This document shows, piece after piece, positions 37,101 through 47,050 of a stretch of 64,000 nt of DNA. The first letter of the stretch is position 1; each line of letters begins with the position of its first letter. The stretch is from Sinorhizobium meliloti 4H41 (GTDB lineage: Bacteria > Pseudomonadota > Alphaproteobacteria > Rhizobiales > Rhizobiaceae): assembly GCF_000375585.1 (NCBI RefSeq), contig NZ_AQWP01000016.1, positions 42,207 through 106,206 of the forward strand. The letters run 5' to 3'. The position numbers were made by a program, and so were the translations under genes. The notes beneath the pieces are model-generated. The model saw nothing but the letters and a program-made list of their open reading frames with translations, was not told where the DNA came from and searched no databases.

Positions 37101-37213
37101 CGCGGTTCTGCTCGCCTGCGCATCTCACAAGGCTGGCGCTATTGGGCTTCGCACGGCAGCGCTGTTCCCGCGCCTGCGGATTCTGCAGTATCAGAAAGGT
37201 AAGGAGGAGGAGC

Positions 37214-37510
37214 ATGTGCATAGGCATTCCCATGCGGATCGTCACCGCCAATGAGTTCGTCGCGCAGTGCGAGCGTCATGGCGCAATATCTACAATCTCC
37301 CTCTTGCTTGTGGGCCCACAGCCGACCGGAACCCACCTCCTCACTCATCTCGGCTCCGCCATTCGCGTGCTCGACGCCGATGAGGCCCACGCGATCGACG
37401 ACGCGCTCGCCGGCCTCGTTGAAGCCAGCGAAGGCCGGGCCTTCGAACCGCTCTTTGCCGATCTTGTTTCCCGCGAGCCCGAATTGCCGCCGCATCTTGG
37501 CACCGAGTGA
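37214..37510 (+). CDS. hupF: Hydrogenase accessory chaperone of the HypC family
   Basis: The ATG at 37214 is preceded by AAGGAGGAGG and gives 98 residues. The N-terminal MCIGIPMRIV has the essential Cys2 of the HypC/HupF family. The longer C-terminal tail separates it from hypC at 44213. HupF keeps the large subunit precursor in a state ready for nickel insertion, particularly at higher oxygen. Confidence 0.9.
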   Translation: MCIGIPMRIVTANEFVAQCERHGAISTISLLLVGPQPTGTHLLTHLGSAIRVLDADEAHAIDDALAGLVEASEGRAFEPLFADLVSREPELPPHLGTE

Positions 37511-37578
37511 AAGCAACATGTCCAGACTGCCGATGGTGGTTTTCCCCTTGCAGATCACCGCAGCTCGATTTCTTCAGT

Positions 37579-37596
37579 TTGGCACGGCGCTTGCAA
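37579..37596 (+). promoter_or_regulatory. Sigma54 promoter between hupF and hupG
   Basis: TTGGCACGGCGCTTGCAA matches the -24/-12 consensus almost perfectly (GG and GC ten bases apart). It begins 68 bases after the hupF stop and ends 42 bases before hupG. No TGT-N10-ACA was found in the preceding 170 bases. Confidence 0.6.
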
Positions 37597-37638
37597 ACTA
37601 CCCCGGAACGTTCGGAGTGCTGATTTGTGGAGGAGACG

Positions 37639-38079
37639 ATGCCATCTATCTTGGTCCGCGCCGCGAGGGAGCGGGCGCTATCCGTCACCGATGAGACGAA
37701 TAGCGATGCGTGTGTCGTACGATCGAAGGGCGAACCCGACAACCCCGCAATAGTCTTCACCGGTACTCCGGCGCAGCGGCTAGAGGTCGAAGGAGTCGCG
37801 GTCGTTCGTCCCCATCTACCGCAGGTCTTTTGCCGCCGGCGCGGTGCTGTGGTCTGCCGAACGGCCAATGTCAAGCTCAAGGGCCGCTTGAACGTGGTTG
37901 AGCCGAGCTTGGCCGCTATCGGACGTGAGCGGCCGGCAGGCGTGGTCGGCAAGGTCCGCGACCGGTCGGTTAATGTCGAGAAATTCGGCGCCCGGTTTTC
38001 TTCCGTCGTGTCAATCAAGGTGCCCACCGGCGGGCCGAACCTCGCGATCACCCGTGCCGCCAAGGCGATCGTGCGATGA
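37639..38079 (+). CDS. hupG: Hydrogenase accessory protein HupG (HyaE-like)
   Basis: From the ATG at 37639 (ribosome site GGAGGAG) 146 residues follow. The central AIVFTGTPAQRLEVEGVAVV and the later ERPAGVVGKVRDRSVNVEKFGA fit the thioredoxin-like HupG/HyaE family, proteins that act on the small subunit before export. The middle and the last 25 residues (KVPTGGPNLAITRAAKAIVR) are more divergent than usual. The stop overlaps the hupH start by four bases. Confidence 0.7.
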   Translation: MPSILVRAARERALSVTDETNSDACVVRSKGEPDNPAIVFTGTPAQRLEVEGVAVVRPHLPQVFCRRRGAVVCRTANVKLKGRLNVVEPSLAAIGRERPAGVVGKVRDRSVNVEKFGARFSSVVSIKVPTGGPNLAITRAAKAIVR

Positions 38080-38912
38080 AGCCTGGTTTCTGGGTCGCCC
38101 CAAAGGGTGAGGCAAGCGTGATCCCCTTGGACGCCGAACCTCTCCACGCTCGCAGGCTCAATTTGCTCGCGACCAATAGGGCAGATGAGCTGATCCGCCG
38201 ATGTTGGAGGACGGCGCTGCTCCTGCCGGCGCTCGCGGATGCGCTGGCGGTTTATAAGTCCGACCGGCCGAGCCGGATGTTCGACATCACCGACTATCCA
38301 GAGGACGACAGAGAGCTGATTACCCAGATCCTCGGCGAGGGCGAGGTTGCCGGTGTCGCTGTGCTGGAGAACGGCATCATCGCCCAGGTGCAGGAGGCTG
38401 TCATGGCCGGCGTCTGGCGGATCCGCTTCACCGTCGGTGACGGTCGGATCTTTGCCGACTATATCGAGGTGGGCAGCATTCCCGCTGCTGTCAGGCTGGC
38501 CTGTTCCCGACTACCGGCATCGATCAGCCACGGCGCTGCGCCGGCTGGCGCCATGAGCGTCATGCCCTTGCTCACCGAAATCGGTGACCGGATCACCCGC
38601 CATCGCGACAGCGACCCAGCTCATGTCATCACCTTCTCGCTCTTCCCTATGAGCCCGCAAGACATGACCTTCCTGCAAGATTCACTTGGGGTTGGGCCGG
38701 TGCGGCTCACCTCTCGCGGATATAGAACTTGCCGAATTGTCGCGACCGGGGCTCGCAAGGTCTGGTCGGTGCAGTTCTATGACGTCATGGACACGATCAT
38801 TCTCGATACGCTGGAGATCTGCGACATACCCTCGATCGCCATTGCCGCCGAGGAGGATTTCCAGGACTCAAGGATGCGGCTCCGGGAGATGGAGGAGGCC
38901 CATTTCAAATGA
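38076..38912 (+). CDS. hupH: Hydrogenase accessory protein HupH (HyaF-like)
   Basis: The 278-residue product belongs to the HupH/HyaF family: TALLLPALADALAVYKSDRPSR is replaced here by a similar segment, followed by GEGEVAG, QEAVMAGVWRIRF and the C-terminal CRIVATGARKVWSVQFYD and DTLEICDIPS. The family assists maturation of the small subunit and its iron-sulfur clusters. It overlaps both neighbours by four bases, so translation is coupled. Function is assigned by homology and position. Confidence 0.88.
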   Translation: MKPGFWVAPKGEASVIPLDAEPLHARRLNLLATNRADELIRRCWRTALLLPALADALAVYKSDRPSRMFDITDYPEDDRELITQILGEGEVAGVAVLENGIIAQVQEAVMAGVWRIRFTVGDGRIFADYIEVGSIPAAVRLACSRLPASISHGAAPAGAMSVMPLLTEIGDRITRHRDSDPAHVITFSLFPMSPQDMTFLQDSLGVGPVRLTSRGYRTCRIVATGARKVWSVQFYDVMDTIILDTLEICDIPSIAIAAEEDFQDSRMRLREMEEAHFK

Positions 38913-39109
38913 GCGGCTCCTCAGGCAAGTGCGAGTCCGTATCCGGCGAAAAGATGGAGTGCGGTATCTGCTGCCGTGTCTATGATCCTGCCATCGGCGA
39001 CCCGGCCGTCGCAGATCCCAGCGAGCGCCCCTTTTTTCGATCTGCCGGAGGAATAGCGCTGTCCGAATTGCGATGCGCCGCAATCCAAGTTCACGAGGCT
39101 GGGCGATGA
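38909..39109 (+). pseudogene. hupI: hupI (rubredoxin), frameshift plus nonsense change
   Basis: The frame from ATG 38909 encodes the first metal pair, [17 protein letters not shown], as in HupI rubredoxins. After a run of six T at about 39030 the frame departs. In the neighbouring frame the expected second half is visible as FFDLPEE, stop, [12 protein letters not shown]: the usual Trp before RCPNC is replaced by TAG. Both a one-base change in the T run and the TAG would have to be corrected to restore the four-Cys iron site. The gene is thus probably inactive; the frame ends at 39109, overlapping hupJ. Confidence 0.75.
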
Positions 39110-39621
39110 TCGCTGACCTTACCGAGGGCGATCCGGCGCTGGCGCTCGGCGAACGGGTTGTGGCCTGCTATCGACACATTCACGAAACCGCCATGACTGA
39201 CGTGCCGATCTGCAATCCGGCGTTTAAGGTCGCGGCTACAGGTTTCCGGACCTATCGCGGCCGCGCCTTCGGCATTGTGACCACACCTTGGTTCATGAAC
39301 CTGGTGGGCGTCGATCTGCCTGAAGGGACCCCTGTCGCGCCTGTCGCCATTGGCACCATCGTGCGAATCGGCCTTCCTGCGGGGAAAGTCGAATTCATTG
39401 CCGGCGAGCTCCACGCGATCGGCCGCGTGGATTCCTGCGCGCTGCTCTCGCCGGTCTTCGAATTCGCCACGATGGGAGCGGCAATCGAAACGGCGGAGGA
39501 GGCCGCCCGTGCCCTCTTAGGTCCCGCTACGCCCGAGCCTGCGCGGGCACCAGCCGCGGTCTTCAACCGGCGGGAACTGTTGCGCGGGCGGTTCCTCAGG
39601 TGCGAGGAGGTGTCGAAATGA
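39106..39621 (+). CDS. hupJ: Hydrogenase accessory protein HupJ
   Basis: ATG 39106 yields 171 residues. Segments such as [32 protein letters not shown] and [19 protein letters not shown] match the HupJ/HoxT family of rhizobial clusters. The protein has a role in hydrogenase maturation, possibly for the small subunit, not understood in detail. It overlaps hupK by four bases. Confidence 0.88.
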   Translation: MIADLTEGDPALALGERVVACYRHIHETAMTDVPICNPAFKVAATGFRTYRGRAFGIVTTPWFMNLVGVDLPEGTPVAPVAIGTIVRIGLPAGKVEFIAGELHAIGRVDSCALLSPVFEFATMGAAIETAEEAARALLGPATPEPARAPAAVFNRRELLRGRFLRCEEVSK

Positions 39622-40730
39622 CGTTTCTTCGCCGGCAAGGCACGATCAGTATTGAGGTGACGGTGTCACGCGGAGTTGCATCTTCCGTCGCAGTGAAGGC
39701 GAACCGGCCGCAAGGCCTAACCGGCATCTTCGTCGGCCACCGGGCAGAGGAGGCGCCCACACTCGCACGGCAGCTGTTTTCGCTATGCGGCTTCTCGCAA
39801 TCGGTCGCCTCAAGGCTCGCTATCCTGAATGCGGCAGATCTGCCCATGGGTGAAGGGGAGCGCGTCGAGGCCGCCGCAGGTCTGCACGCCGAACGGATCT
39901 TCGAAACTCTGCGGGCGCTGATTCTCCATTGGCCGTCTCCATTGCCGAGCGAGCTTGCGAGGGTCGCCGGCAGATGTCTGCGACAGGCTCAGGCTGCCTC
40001 ACAGGAGATAATTGCGCAGGCGAGTAGCGGCAAGACGAACCCCCAACATCTCGCTTTGGCGGTCGCTCGCCTCTGCTCAGTGGCCAGGGCGATCGGAGTT
40101 TCCGACCCGGGCGACATGCCCTTGCCGGGCTCGGCCTGTGCAGCAATGCTGCAGGACATAGTCGACGATCGAGTTTTTGCTGACCGGCGGCTCGATGCGC
40201 TGACCGTCGAAGATGACCTGGAGGTCATCGCCCGCCTCCGTGATGAACCCGATTACACCAACCTGCCGGATCTTCCCGGCCGGGTTGTCGAGACGGGGGC
40301 TCACGCCCGGCGCCCCGCATGGGAGGCTGCCGCGGGCTCCCATCTCGCGCAGCGCTTCCTGGCCCGCATTGCCGATGTCGGGTACTGCCTCGGGCAATTG
40401 AAAACCCTCGCCGGCGCAGGCGACCATGACTGGGCAACGCTCGCCTGCGGCGCACCGACGCCGGGCGCGGGCGGCTATGGAGCCGTGGAATGCGCACGCG
40501 GCCGGCTATATCATCAGGCAGAGATAGGCGACAACGGCAGGCTTTCGGCCTATCGCATCCTTGCCCCAACGGCATGGAACTTTCATCCGGCCGGCCCTTT
40601 CGTCGAAACACTTCTGTGGTCCCGGATCGGCTCAGACGATTGCGCCCCCCGCTCCGTCTCCCGGCTCGCCGTTCTGTTCGACCCTTGCGTCGCTTTCGAC
40701 GTCGGCATCCGTGAGGCCGACGATGCATGA
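39618..40730 (+). CDS. hupK: Hydrogenase accessory protein HupK
   Basis: The 370-residue protein starts MTFLRRQG at 39618, overlapping the hupJ stop (ATGA). HupK proteins resemble a hydrogenase large subunit without the full nickel ligands; here the C-terminal segment [12 protein letters not shown] aligns with the DPCLAC motif of HupL but keeps only one Cys. It is thought to act as a scaffold when the cofactor precursor is built. Its end overlaps hypA. Confidence 0.9.
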   Translation: MTFLRRQGTISIEVTVSRGVASSVAVKANRPQGLTGIFVGHRAEEAPTLARQLFSLCGFSQSVASRLAILNAADLPMGEGERVEAAAGLHAERIFETLRALILHWPSPLPSELARVAGRCLRQAQAASQEIIAQASSGKTNPQHLALAVARLCSVARAIGVSDPGDMPLPGSACAAMLQDIVDDRVFADRRLDALTVEDDLEVIARLRDEPDYTNLPDLPGRVVETGAHARRPAWEAAAGSHLAQRFLARIADVGYCLGQLKTLAGAGDHDWATLACGAPTPGAGGYGAVECARGRLYHQAEIGDNGRLSAYRILAPTAWNFHPAGPFVETLLWSRIGSDDCAPRSVSRLAVLFDPCVAFDVGIREADDA

Positions 40731-41064
40731 GATGTCGGTGATGGAAAGCGTGATTGAGATTGTGTGCGAGACCGCGCGGCTGAATGGCGCAAGGCAGGTC
40801 CAGTCAATCCGTCTCGATGTCGGCGTGCTGAGCCACGTCGATCCTGACGCGTTGCTCTTCTGTTACGAAGCGGTGCGGCACGGCACGCTCGCTGGACGGG
40901 CGAAGCTAGAGATTAATCGCATCGCCGGCGAGGGCTGGTGCCTCGATTGCGGCAAGACAATAGCTTTGCAGAAGCGATTCGGTCCCTGCCCCGACTGCGG
41001 GCGGCATCGAGTCCAGATGACCGCAGGCGACGAAATGAAGATCAGGGACATGGAGGTGATTTGA
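40723..41064 (+). CDS. hypA: Nickel insertion protein HypA
   Basis: The 113-residue protein begins [10 protein letters not shown]: the N-terminal Met-His-Glu is the nickel site of the family. Two CX2C pairs for structural zinc are in CLDCGKT and CPDCGRH. It delivers nickel to HupL with HypB. It overlaps hupK by eight bases and hypB by one. Confidence 0.95.
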   Translation: MHEMSVMESVIEIVCETARLNGARQVQSIRLDVGVLSHVDPDALLFCYEAVRHGTLAGRAKLEINRIAGEGWCLDCGKTIALQKRFGPCPDCGRHRVQMTAGDEMKIRDMEVI

Positions 41065-41939
41065 TGTGCACGGTATGCGGTTGTGGAGCCTCACCCGTCG
41101 AAAGCTGCAATCACGAGGCGGGCAGCCATGGCCATAGCAAGGGCGAAGGGCTCGACCGTGACCATCATCACCATCACGGCCATGACCGTCATGCTCACGA
41201 TCATCTCCACCGCGATGGCGCCCGTAATCACCGCAGCGACGGCTTGGGCGGCGTGCATGTTCCCGGTATGAGCCAGGAACGGATCATCCAGGTCGAGAGG
41301 GAGATACTCTCCAAGAACGACGCTTATGCGGCCGAAAATCGGAGGTTTTTCGTAAACCAGGGCATTTTCGCGCTCAACTTTGTCTCCAGCCCGGGCTCGG
41401 GCAAGACCTGCCTGCTTGTTCGGGCGATCGGCGAGCTCAAGGACCGTATGACGATCAATGTCATCGAGGGCGACCAGCAGACTTCGAATGACGCGGCTCG
41501 CATTCGCGAGGCAGGCGCACGCGCGATCCAGATCAACACCGGCAAGGGCTGCCATCTCGACGCCCATATGGTCGGTCATGCGGTCGAGGACCTTGCGCCT
41601 GAGCCGGGCTCTGCGCTCTTCATCGAGAATGTTGGCAATCTTGTCTGTCCCGCCGCTTTCGATCTCGGCGAGGCTTACAAGATCGTGGTGCTCTCGGTCA
41701 CCGAGGGCGAGGACAAGCCGCTCAAATATCCCGACATGTTCGCCGCCGCCGACCTGATGATCCTCAACAAGGCGGACCTGCTGCCGCATCTGGATTTCAA
41801 TATCGAGCTTTGCATCACCAACGCGCTCTGCGTGAATCCGCGGCTGCACAGCCTGATTGTCTCCGCGCACTCGGGCGAGGGGATGGAAGCCTTCTATGGC
41901 TGGCTCGAAGCGTCCGCTGCGCGCTCGAAAGTGGTGTGA
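41064..41939 (+). CDS. hypB: Nickel-binding GTPase HypB
   Basis: This encodes 291 residues. After an N-terminal CTVCGCG motif there is a histidine-rich stretch ([14 protein letters not shown]) that can store nickel. The GTPase motifs follow: SSPGSGKT (Walker A), EGDQQTSND, and NKADLLP. The Cys-rich N-terminal site binds nickel tightly. It provides nickel to HupL with HypA under GTP hydrolysis. With hupE lost, this store may matter more for nickel supply. Confidence 0.96.
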   Translation: MCTVCGCGASPVESCNHEAGSHGHSKGEGLDRDHHHHHGHDRHAHDHLHRDGARNHRSDGLGGVHVPGMSQERIIQVEREILSKNDAYAAENRRFFVNQGIFALNFVSSPGSGKTCLLVRAIGELKDRMTINVIEGDQQTSNDAARIREAGARAIQINTGKGCHLDAHMVGHAVEDLAPEPGSALFIENVGNLVCPAAFDLGEAYKIVVLSVTEGEDKPLKYPDMFAAADLMILNKADLLPHLDFNIELCITNALCVNPRLHSLIVSAHSGEGMEAFYGWLEASAARSKVV

Positions 41940-41942
41940 ACA

Positions 41943-44222
41943 ATGGCGCGGGTGCACGCACAACCGGCCGAAAGCCAGGTCCGCCGGCGGATTAGGCTGC
42001 GGGTGCGCGGCACTGTGCAAGGCGTCGGCTTTCGGCCTTTCGTCTACAGGCTCGCGCGCAAGATGCGGCTCTCCGGATACGTCCTTAATGACAGTGCGGG
42101 CGTGCTGATCGAGATCGAGGGCCTGGGCGCAGACGACTTCTCCAGGGAGATCCGAACTCAGGCGCCGCCGCTCGCCCGTATCGACGCCGTCGATGTACTG
42201 GAACTGGCGCCTGTCGGCGACAAACGATTCGAAATTCTCGACAGCCTCTGCGGCAGGAGTGCGGCTCGTATCGGCGCCGACGCCGCGACTTGCGAGGAAT
42301 GCCGGCGGGAGCTCAAGGATCCGGGAAGCCGGTTTTTTGGCTATCCCTTCGTCAACTGTACCCAATGCGGCCCGCGCTTCACTATCACCGGCTCGCTTCC
42401 CTATGATCGCGCCCAGACCTCGATGGCCTCGTTTTCGATGTGCGGTGCCTGCGCGGCTGAATATGACGACCCGGAGAACCGGCGGTTCCATGCCGAGCCC
42501 ATTGCCTGTCCGGATTGCGGTCCGAGGCTCAGCCATCCGGTCGCCGAGTTGGCGGCGCGGCTCGAAGGCGGCGCGATCATCGCACTTAAGGGGGTCGGCG
42601 GGTTCCACCTGCACTGCGATGCCCGCAACGACGCGGCGATCGATCTCCTTAGGCTGCGCAAGGGTCGGGACCAGAAGCCTTTCGCCGTCATGGTGCGGGA
42701 TATCCCGGCGGCACGGCAACTCGCGCAGCTGACCGACGCCGAAGAGGAATTGCTGACCTCCGCCGCGAGCCCGATCGTTCTTGTCGAGGCCGTTGCCCGC
42801 GAACTCTCCAATCTCATTGCTCCCGGGCTCCGCCGGATAGGTCTCATTCTGGCCTACGCACCCGCGCACTTCCTCCTGTTCGATGAGCTCGATCGTTCAT
42901 CGCCGTTCTGTCCCCCTGCGCTGGTTGCGACCAGTGCCAATCCCGGTGGTGAGCCGCTCGTCGCAGACAATATGGATGCTGAGCTCCGCCTATCCGCGGT
43001 CGCCGATCTTATCGTCACCCATGATCGCGATATCATCATGCGTGCCGACGACTCAGTTATGCAGGTGATCGACGGCGCTCCCGCCTTCATCCGCCGCGCC
43101 CGTGGTTTTGTGCCAGAGCCCATCGACCTCGGCGAGGACGGACCTTCCGTGATTGCCACCGGTGCAGACCTCAAAAACACCCTATGCGTCACACGGGGGA
43201 GCGAGGCCTTCCTGTCGCAACATGTGGGCGGCCTCGACAATAGGGAGGCGATACGCTTCCAGCTTGAGGCGGCTGCCCATCTCTGTTCGATCCTTGATGT
43301 GAAGTTGGAATTCGCGGCCTGCGACCTGCATCCAGATTTCCGCTCGGTGCGGATGGCGGAGAGCTTCGGTCTGCCGGTCGTGCGAGTCCAGCACCATCTC
43401 GCTCATATCGCCGCCGTCGCTGCGGAGCATCGGCTTGCCGGGTCGGTTCTAGGGCTCGCGCTTGACGGCTACGGCTTTGGCATCGACGGCAGCAGTTGGG
43501 GCGGCGAGATGCTTGCAGTCGAGCGACATGACTGGCGGCGCTTGGGATCCCTCATGCCGCTGCCGCTGCCGGGTGGCGACCGCGCGGCGCGTGAACCCTG
43601 GCGCATGGGGGTCGCGGCGCTTCAGGCCGCGGGCCGTATCGACCTGGCGCTGGCGCTCGCGCCGGCTCATTCCGGCATGGCGCAATTGACGGCGATGTTC
43701 AGCCGCGGCATGCGGCCCCCGGTTACGAGCAGCCTCGGCAGGCTCTTCGATGCTGCCGCGGCGATATCGGGAACTCGCCTTGTCCAGACCTATGAGGGGC
43801 AGGCGGCGATGGAATTCGAGGCGCTGGTTCGGGCGCCGCGCTGCCTTCCTGGTGGGTATGCCATAAAGAACGGGGTGCTCGACTTTCGGCCGCTTATTCT
43901 GCGTCTGACTGAGACAGGCAACGGCGCCGCCGATGCCGCCGACCTCTTCCATGGTACGCTGATTGCCGGCCTTGCAGATTGGGCGGCCAAGGGTGCGGCA
44001 AGCCTCGGCACGCGGCAGGTTGCGCTCAGCGGTGGATGTATGACGAACCGCGTCCTTGCGGCGGGTCTAGCGCAGGCGCTGCGGCAGCGCGGCCTTCACC
44101 CATATCTACCACGTCTGACGCCGGCCAATGACGGGGGAGTTGCGCTTGGGCAAGCGGCCCATGCGTGCCAAGTCATCATGAACAAGCGTGCGTCGGCGCT
44201 GGAGAGCCCGACATGTGCCTAG
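41943..44222 (+). CDS. hypF: Carbamoyltransferase HypF
   Basis: The 759-residue enzyme has its four parts in order: an acylphosphatase-like N-terminus (RLRVRGTVQGVGFRPFVYRLA), a zinc-finger part with CX2C pairs (CEECRREL, CTQCGPRF, CGACAAEY, CPDCGPRL), a YrdC-like domain (GGAIIALKGVGGFHL), and a C-terminal Kae1-like carbamoyltransferase domain with HHLAH. It converts carbamoyl phosphate into the thiocarboxamide on HypE that becomes the cyanide ligands of the active site. It starts three bases after hypB and overlaps hypC. Confidence 0.96.
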   Translation: MARVHAQPAESQVRRRIRLRVRGTVQGVGFRPFVYRLARKMRLSGYVLNDSAGVLIEIEGLGADDFSREIRTQAPPLARIDAVDVLELAPVGDKRFEILDSLCGRSAARIGADAATCEECRRELKDPGSRFFGYPFVNCTQCGPRFTITGSLPYDRAQTSMASFSMCGACAAEYDDPENRRFHAEPIACPDCGPRLSHPVAELAARLEGGAIIALKGVGGFHLHCDARNDAAIDLLRLRKGRDQKPFAVMVRDIPAARQLAQLTDAEEELLTSAASPIVLVEAVARELSNLIAPGLRRIGLILAYAPAHFLLFDELDRSSPFCPPALVATSANPGGEPLVADNMDAELRLSAVADLIVTHDRDIIMRADDSVMQVIDGAPAFIRRARGFVPEPIDLGEDGPSVIATGADLKNTLCVTRGSEAFLSQHVGGLDNREAIRFQLEAAAHLCSILDVKLEFAACDLHPDFRSVRMAESFGLPVVRVQHHLAHIAAVAAEHRLAGSVLGLALDGYGFGIDGSSWGGEMLAVERHDWRRLGSLMPLPLPGGDRAAREPWRMGVAALQAAGRIDLALALAPAHSGMAQLTAMFSRGMRPPVTSSLGRLFDAAAAISGTRLVQTYEGQAAMEFEALVRAPRCLPGGYAIKNGVLDFRPLILRLTETGNGAADAADLFHGTLIAGLADWAAKGAASLGTRQVALSGGCMTNRVLAAGLAQALRQRGLHPYLPRLTPANDGGVALGQAAHACQVIMNKRASALESPTCA

Positions 44223-44440
44223 CCATACCGGTCCAGGTCACCGAAGTGCTGTCCGGCGAGATGGCGAAAGTCACGCTTGACGGCGTCTTGAAGGTCATCT
44301 CGACGGCCCTGATAGACGATGTCCGGCCGGGCGACTACGTCATCCTCCATGTCGGCTATGCGCTGACGAAGATTAAACCCGAGGAGGCGCAACGGACGCT
44401 GGCGCTGATCCAAGAGGCTTCGATCGGTGACGCGTCATGA
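44213..44440 (+). CDS. hypC: Hydrogenase maturation chaperone HypC
   Basis: This gives 75 residues beginning MCLAIPVQVTEV; Cys2 is the residue that binds the Fe(CN)2CO precursor with HypD. A short beta-barrel of OB type is expected. It overlaps hypF by ten bases and hypD by four. Confidence 0.95.
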   Translation: MCLAIPVQVTEVLSGEMAKVTLDGVLKVISTALIDDVRPGDYVILHVGYALTKIKPEEAQRTLALIQEASIGDAS

Positions 44441-45594
44441 AATATATCGACGAATATCGCGACGGAAGGCTCGCCAAGCTTATTGCGGATCGGATAGCGG
44501 CTCTTGCCGATGCGGCCCGCTCCTATTGCCTCATGGAGTTCTGCGGCGGGCACACTCACGCGATCTGTCGTTACGGGCTTGAGGATTTGCTACCTGCAAA
44601 TGTCCGGATGATCCACGGCCCGGGCTGTCCGGTTTGCGTGCTGCCGATCGGCCGGCTCGACGCGGCGATCGCGCTTGCGACCCGTCCCGAGACTACGCTG
44701 TGCACTTATGGCGACCTGATGCGAGTCCCGGGCACAAACCGTTCGAGCCTGCTTGAGGCCAAGGCGGCCGGCGCCGATATCCGCATAGTCTATTCGACGC
44801 TCGACGCGCTGAGGATCGCCGAGACGGAGCCCGAGCGCGAGGTGGTGTTCTTCGCAATTGGCTTCGAGACCACGACGCCGCCAACTGCGCTTGCACTCAA
44901 GACGGCTATCGCCAAGGGCCTCGGCAATTTCTCGGTCTTCTGCAACCATGTAGTGACACCGGCGGCCATGCACCACATTGTCGAAAGCCCGCCTGCCCGC
45001 AAGCTCGGCACGATCAAAATCGATGGGTTCATCGGCCCAGCTCATGTCAGCGCCGTGATCGGCACAAAGCCCTACGAATTGTTCGCCGAGAAATTTTGCA
45101 AGCCGGTCGTAGTGGCAGGCTTCGAGCCACTCGATGTCATCCAGGCAATCCTGATGCTGGTGCGGCAGATCAACGACGGGAGGCATGTGGTCGAAAACCA
45201 ATACATCCGCGCGGTGACCAGACGCGGCAATGAGAAGGCGCAGGCGGAGGTGGCGAATTTCTTCGAGCTGCGCGAGAGCTTCGAGTGGAGAGGTCTTGGC
45301 GAACTGCCTTTGAGCGGGCTGCGGCTGCGTCCGCAATATGCGGCCTACGATGCCGAGAAGCGTTTTTCGATGGTGACATCGAGGGCCAAGGACAATCCCG
45401 CCTGTGAATGCGGCGCCATTCTGCGCGGAGCCAAGCAACCTGCCGAATGCAAACTGTTTGGCGCGGTCTGTACGCCCGATACGCCGATGGGATCCTGCAT
45501 GGTGTCTTCGGAAGGTGCCTGCGCCGCATACTGGACCTATGGCCGCTTGCGCGAGAAGGCAGGGCAGGTGAATGCCCGGAGGGTGATCACATGA
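44437..45594 (+). CDS. hypD: Iron-sulfur maturation protein HypD
   Basis: This encodes 385 residues with the HypD signatures: EFCGGHTHAICRYG, HGPGCPVCVLP, GFETTTPP and the C-terminal cluster ligands in CECGAILRG, ECKLFGAVCTPDTPMGSCMVSSEG. It builds the iron centre with two cyanides and one carbonyl together with HypC and HypE. It overlaps hypE by four bases. Confidence 0.96.
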   Translation: MKYIDEYRDGRLAKLIADRIAALADAARSYCLMEFCGGHTHAICRYGLEDLLPANVRMIHGPGCPVCVLPIGRLDAAIALATRPETTLCTYGDLMRVPGTNRSSLLEAKAAGADIRIVYSTLDALRIAETEPEREVVFFAIGFETTTPPTALALKTAIAKGLGNFSVFCNHVVTPAAMHHIVESPPARKLGTIKIDGFIGPAHVSAVIGTKPYELFAEKFCKPVVVAGFEPLDVIQAILMLVRQINDGRHVVENQYIRAVTRRGNEKAQAEVANFFELRESFEWRGLGELPLSGLRLRPQYAAYDAEKRFSMVTSRAKDNPACECGAILRGAKQPAECKLFGAVCTPDTPMGSCMVSSEGACAAYWTYGRLREKAGQVNARRVIT

Positions 45595-46643
45595 ACATGA
45601 TGACCGACGGCTACAAGCGAAAGCTCGATCTTGCGGAAGGCCGGGTCGACCTATCGCATGGCGCCGGCGGACGTGCGATGAGACAACTCATCGAGGGTAT
45701 CTTCCACGAGGCTTTCGACAACCAGTGGCTGCGTGTCGGGAATGACCAGTCAGCCTTCGCCGTTTCGGACGGCCGCATGGTGATGAGCACCGACGGCTAT
45801 GTCGTCTCGCCGCTGTTTTTTCCCGGCGGGAATATCGGCTCACTCGCCGTGCACGGCACGATCAACGACATCGCCATGGCCGCTGCTCGGCCGCTATATC
45901 TCTCAGCGAGCTTTATCATCGAGGAGGGCTTTCCGCTCGCCGATCTCAAACGCATCGCCGACGGCATGGGCGTGTCTTCGCGCGAGGCCGGTGTGCCGAT
46001 TATCACCGGCGATACCAAGGTGGTCGAGCGAGGCAAAGCCGACGGTGTCTTCATCTCGACGGCTGGTGTCGGCAGGGTCCTGGACGGGCTCGATCTGCGT
46101 GCCGATGCCGCCCGGCCGCGCGATGCGGTAATCCTCTCCGGCTCGATCGGTGATCATGGCGTCGCCGTGTTGTCGAACCGCGAGAACTTAGAATTCGATG
46201 CGGCGATCGTCTCCGATAGCGCTCCCCTGCACACGCTGGTGGCCATGATGGTAGAAGCCGGTGGGAGGCACATCCGGCTGATGCGCGATCCCACGCGAGG
46301 CGGCCTCGCCGCCACTCTCAACGAGGTCGCGAGCCAGTCGAAGGTCGGCTTCCATATCGATGAGGAAGCGATCCCGATCAAGCCGCAGGTGGCCGCGGTT
46401 TGCGAGTTGCTGGGGCTCGATCCGCTCAATGTCGCCAATGAGGGCAAGCTTGTCGCTGTCGCCGCGCCGGAAGGCGCCGAAGCAATTTTGGCTGCGATGC
46501 GTGCACATCCCCTCGGGCGCGAGGCGGCCCTCATCGGACATGTCGTCGCTGACGACGACTGCTTCGTGCAGATGTCGACCTCCTTCGGCGGCCGCCGGAT
46601 CGTCGACTGGCTTACGGGCGAGCAATTGCCGAGAATCTGCTGA
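45591..46643 (+). CDS. hypE: Hydrogenase maturation protein HypE
   Basis: ATG 45591 gives 350 residues. The PurM-like ATPase features are VDLSHGAGGRAM, the Asp-rich GNDQSAF and STDGYVVSP, and GDTKVVERG. The family's cysteine, which carries the thiocarboxamide, is normally the last residue, and the sequence ends LPRIC. It dehydrates the carbamoyl group to a cyanide for HypCD. Last gene of the hup/hyp cluster. Confidence 0.96.
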   Translation: MNMMTDGYKRKLDLAEGRVDLSHGAGGRAMRQLIEGIFHEAFDNQWLRVGNDQSAFAVSDGRMVMSTDGYVVSPLFFPGGNIGSLAVHGTINDIAMAAARPLYLSASFIIEEGFPLADLKRIADGMGVSSREAGVPIITGDTKVVERGKADGVFISTAGVGRVLDGLDLRADAARPRDAVILSGSIGDHGVAVLSNRENLEFDAAIVSDSAPLHTLVAMMVEAGGRHIRLMRDPTRGGLAATLNEVASQSKVGFHIDEEAIPIKPQVAAVCELLGLDPLNVANEGKLVAVAAPEGAEAILAAMRAHPLGREAALIGHVVADDDCFVQMSTSFGGRRIVDWLTGEQLPRIC

Positions 46644-46789
46644 GGGCAGATACCGTCCTGCTTCTCTGCTACTGCTTCAATTCTCTGTTCCACCGGCTGC
46701 ATGTCGACTTGTGAGATGCTCCGTCATCCGCGCGTCGAGCACAGCGAGCACTTTGCGGCCAGAGCCCTTGAAGCGCATCAGCGTAATGC

Positions 46790-46836
46790 ATCCATAACGC
46801 AAATGCCTGTTATCCAAACAATCAATTTTCCCGATC
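46790..46836 (+). promoter_or_regulatory. nod box upstream of nodM
   Basis: A 47-base element starting ATCCATAACG, containing ATGCCTG and ATCCAAACAATCAATTTTCC and ending CCGATC, in the same register as the nod box at 15689-15735. It lies 215 bases before the nodM ATG and should make the gene flavonoid/NodD dependent. Confidence 0.85.
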
Positions 46837-47050
46837 AATCGAGCGCCATTAGAAAGTGCTGAAACTAACGAAAATCAAGTCCAGCAGACTTACCTGCCGG
46901 CATTTTCGCTCGGCCGATTGACAACAGCAGGTGACGCGCAGCGAAGGCACGATCGCCAGTGCGAGGCAACCGGGAAGCTATCGGCATTGCCCGCTCAGAC
47001 TGGGTCTTTGAGTACGTCGTTATCGGCGGGAAGGAACGCGAAGAGGGGAT

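Noticed and set aside
41091-42869. Long minus-strand frame opposite hypB and hypF
   Set aside because: A shadow of well-supported hyp genes, with no domain of its own.
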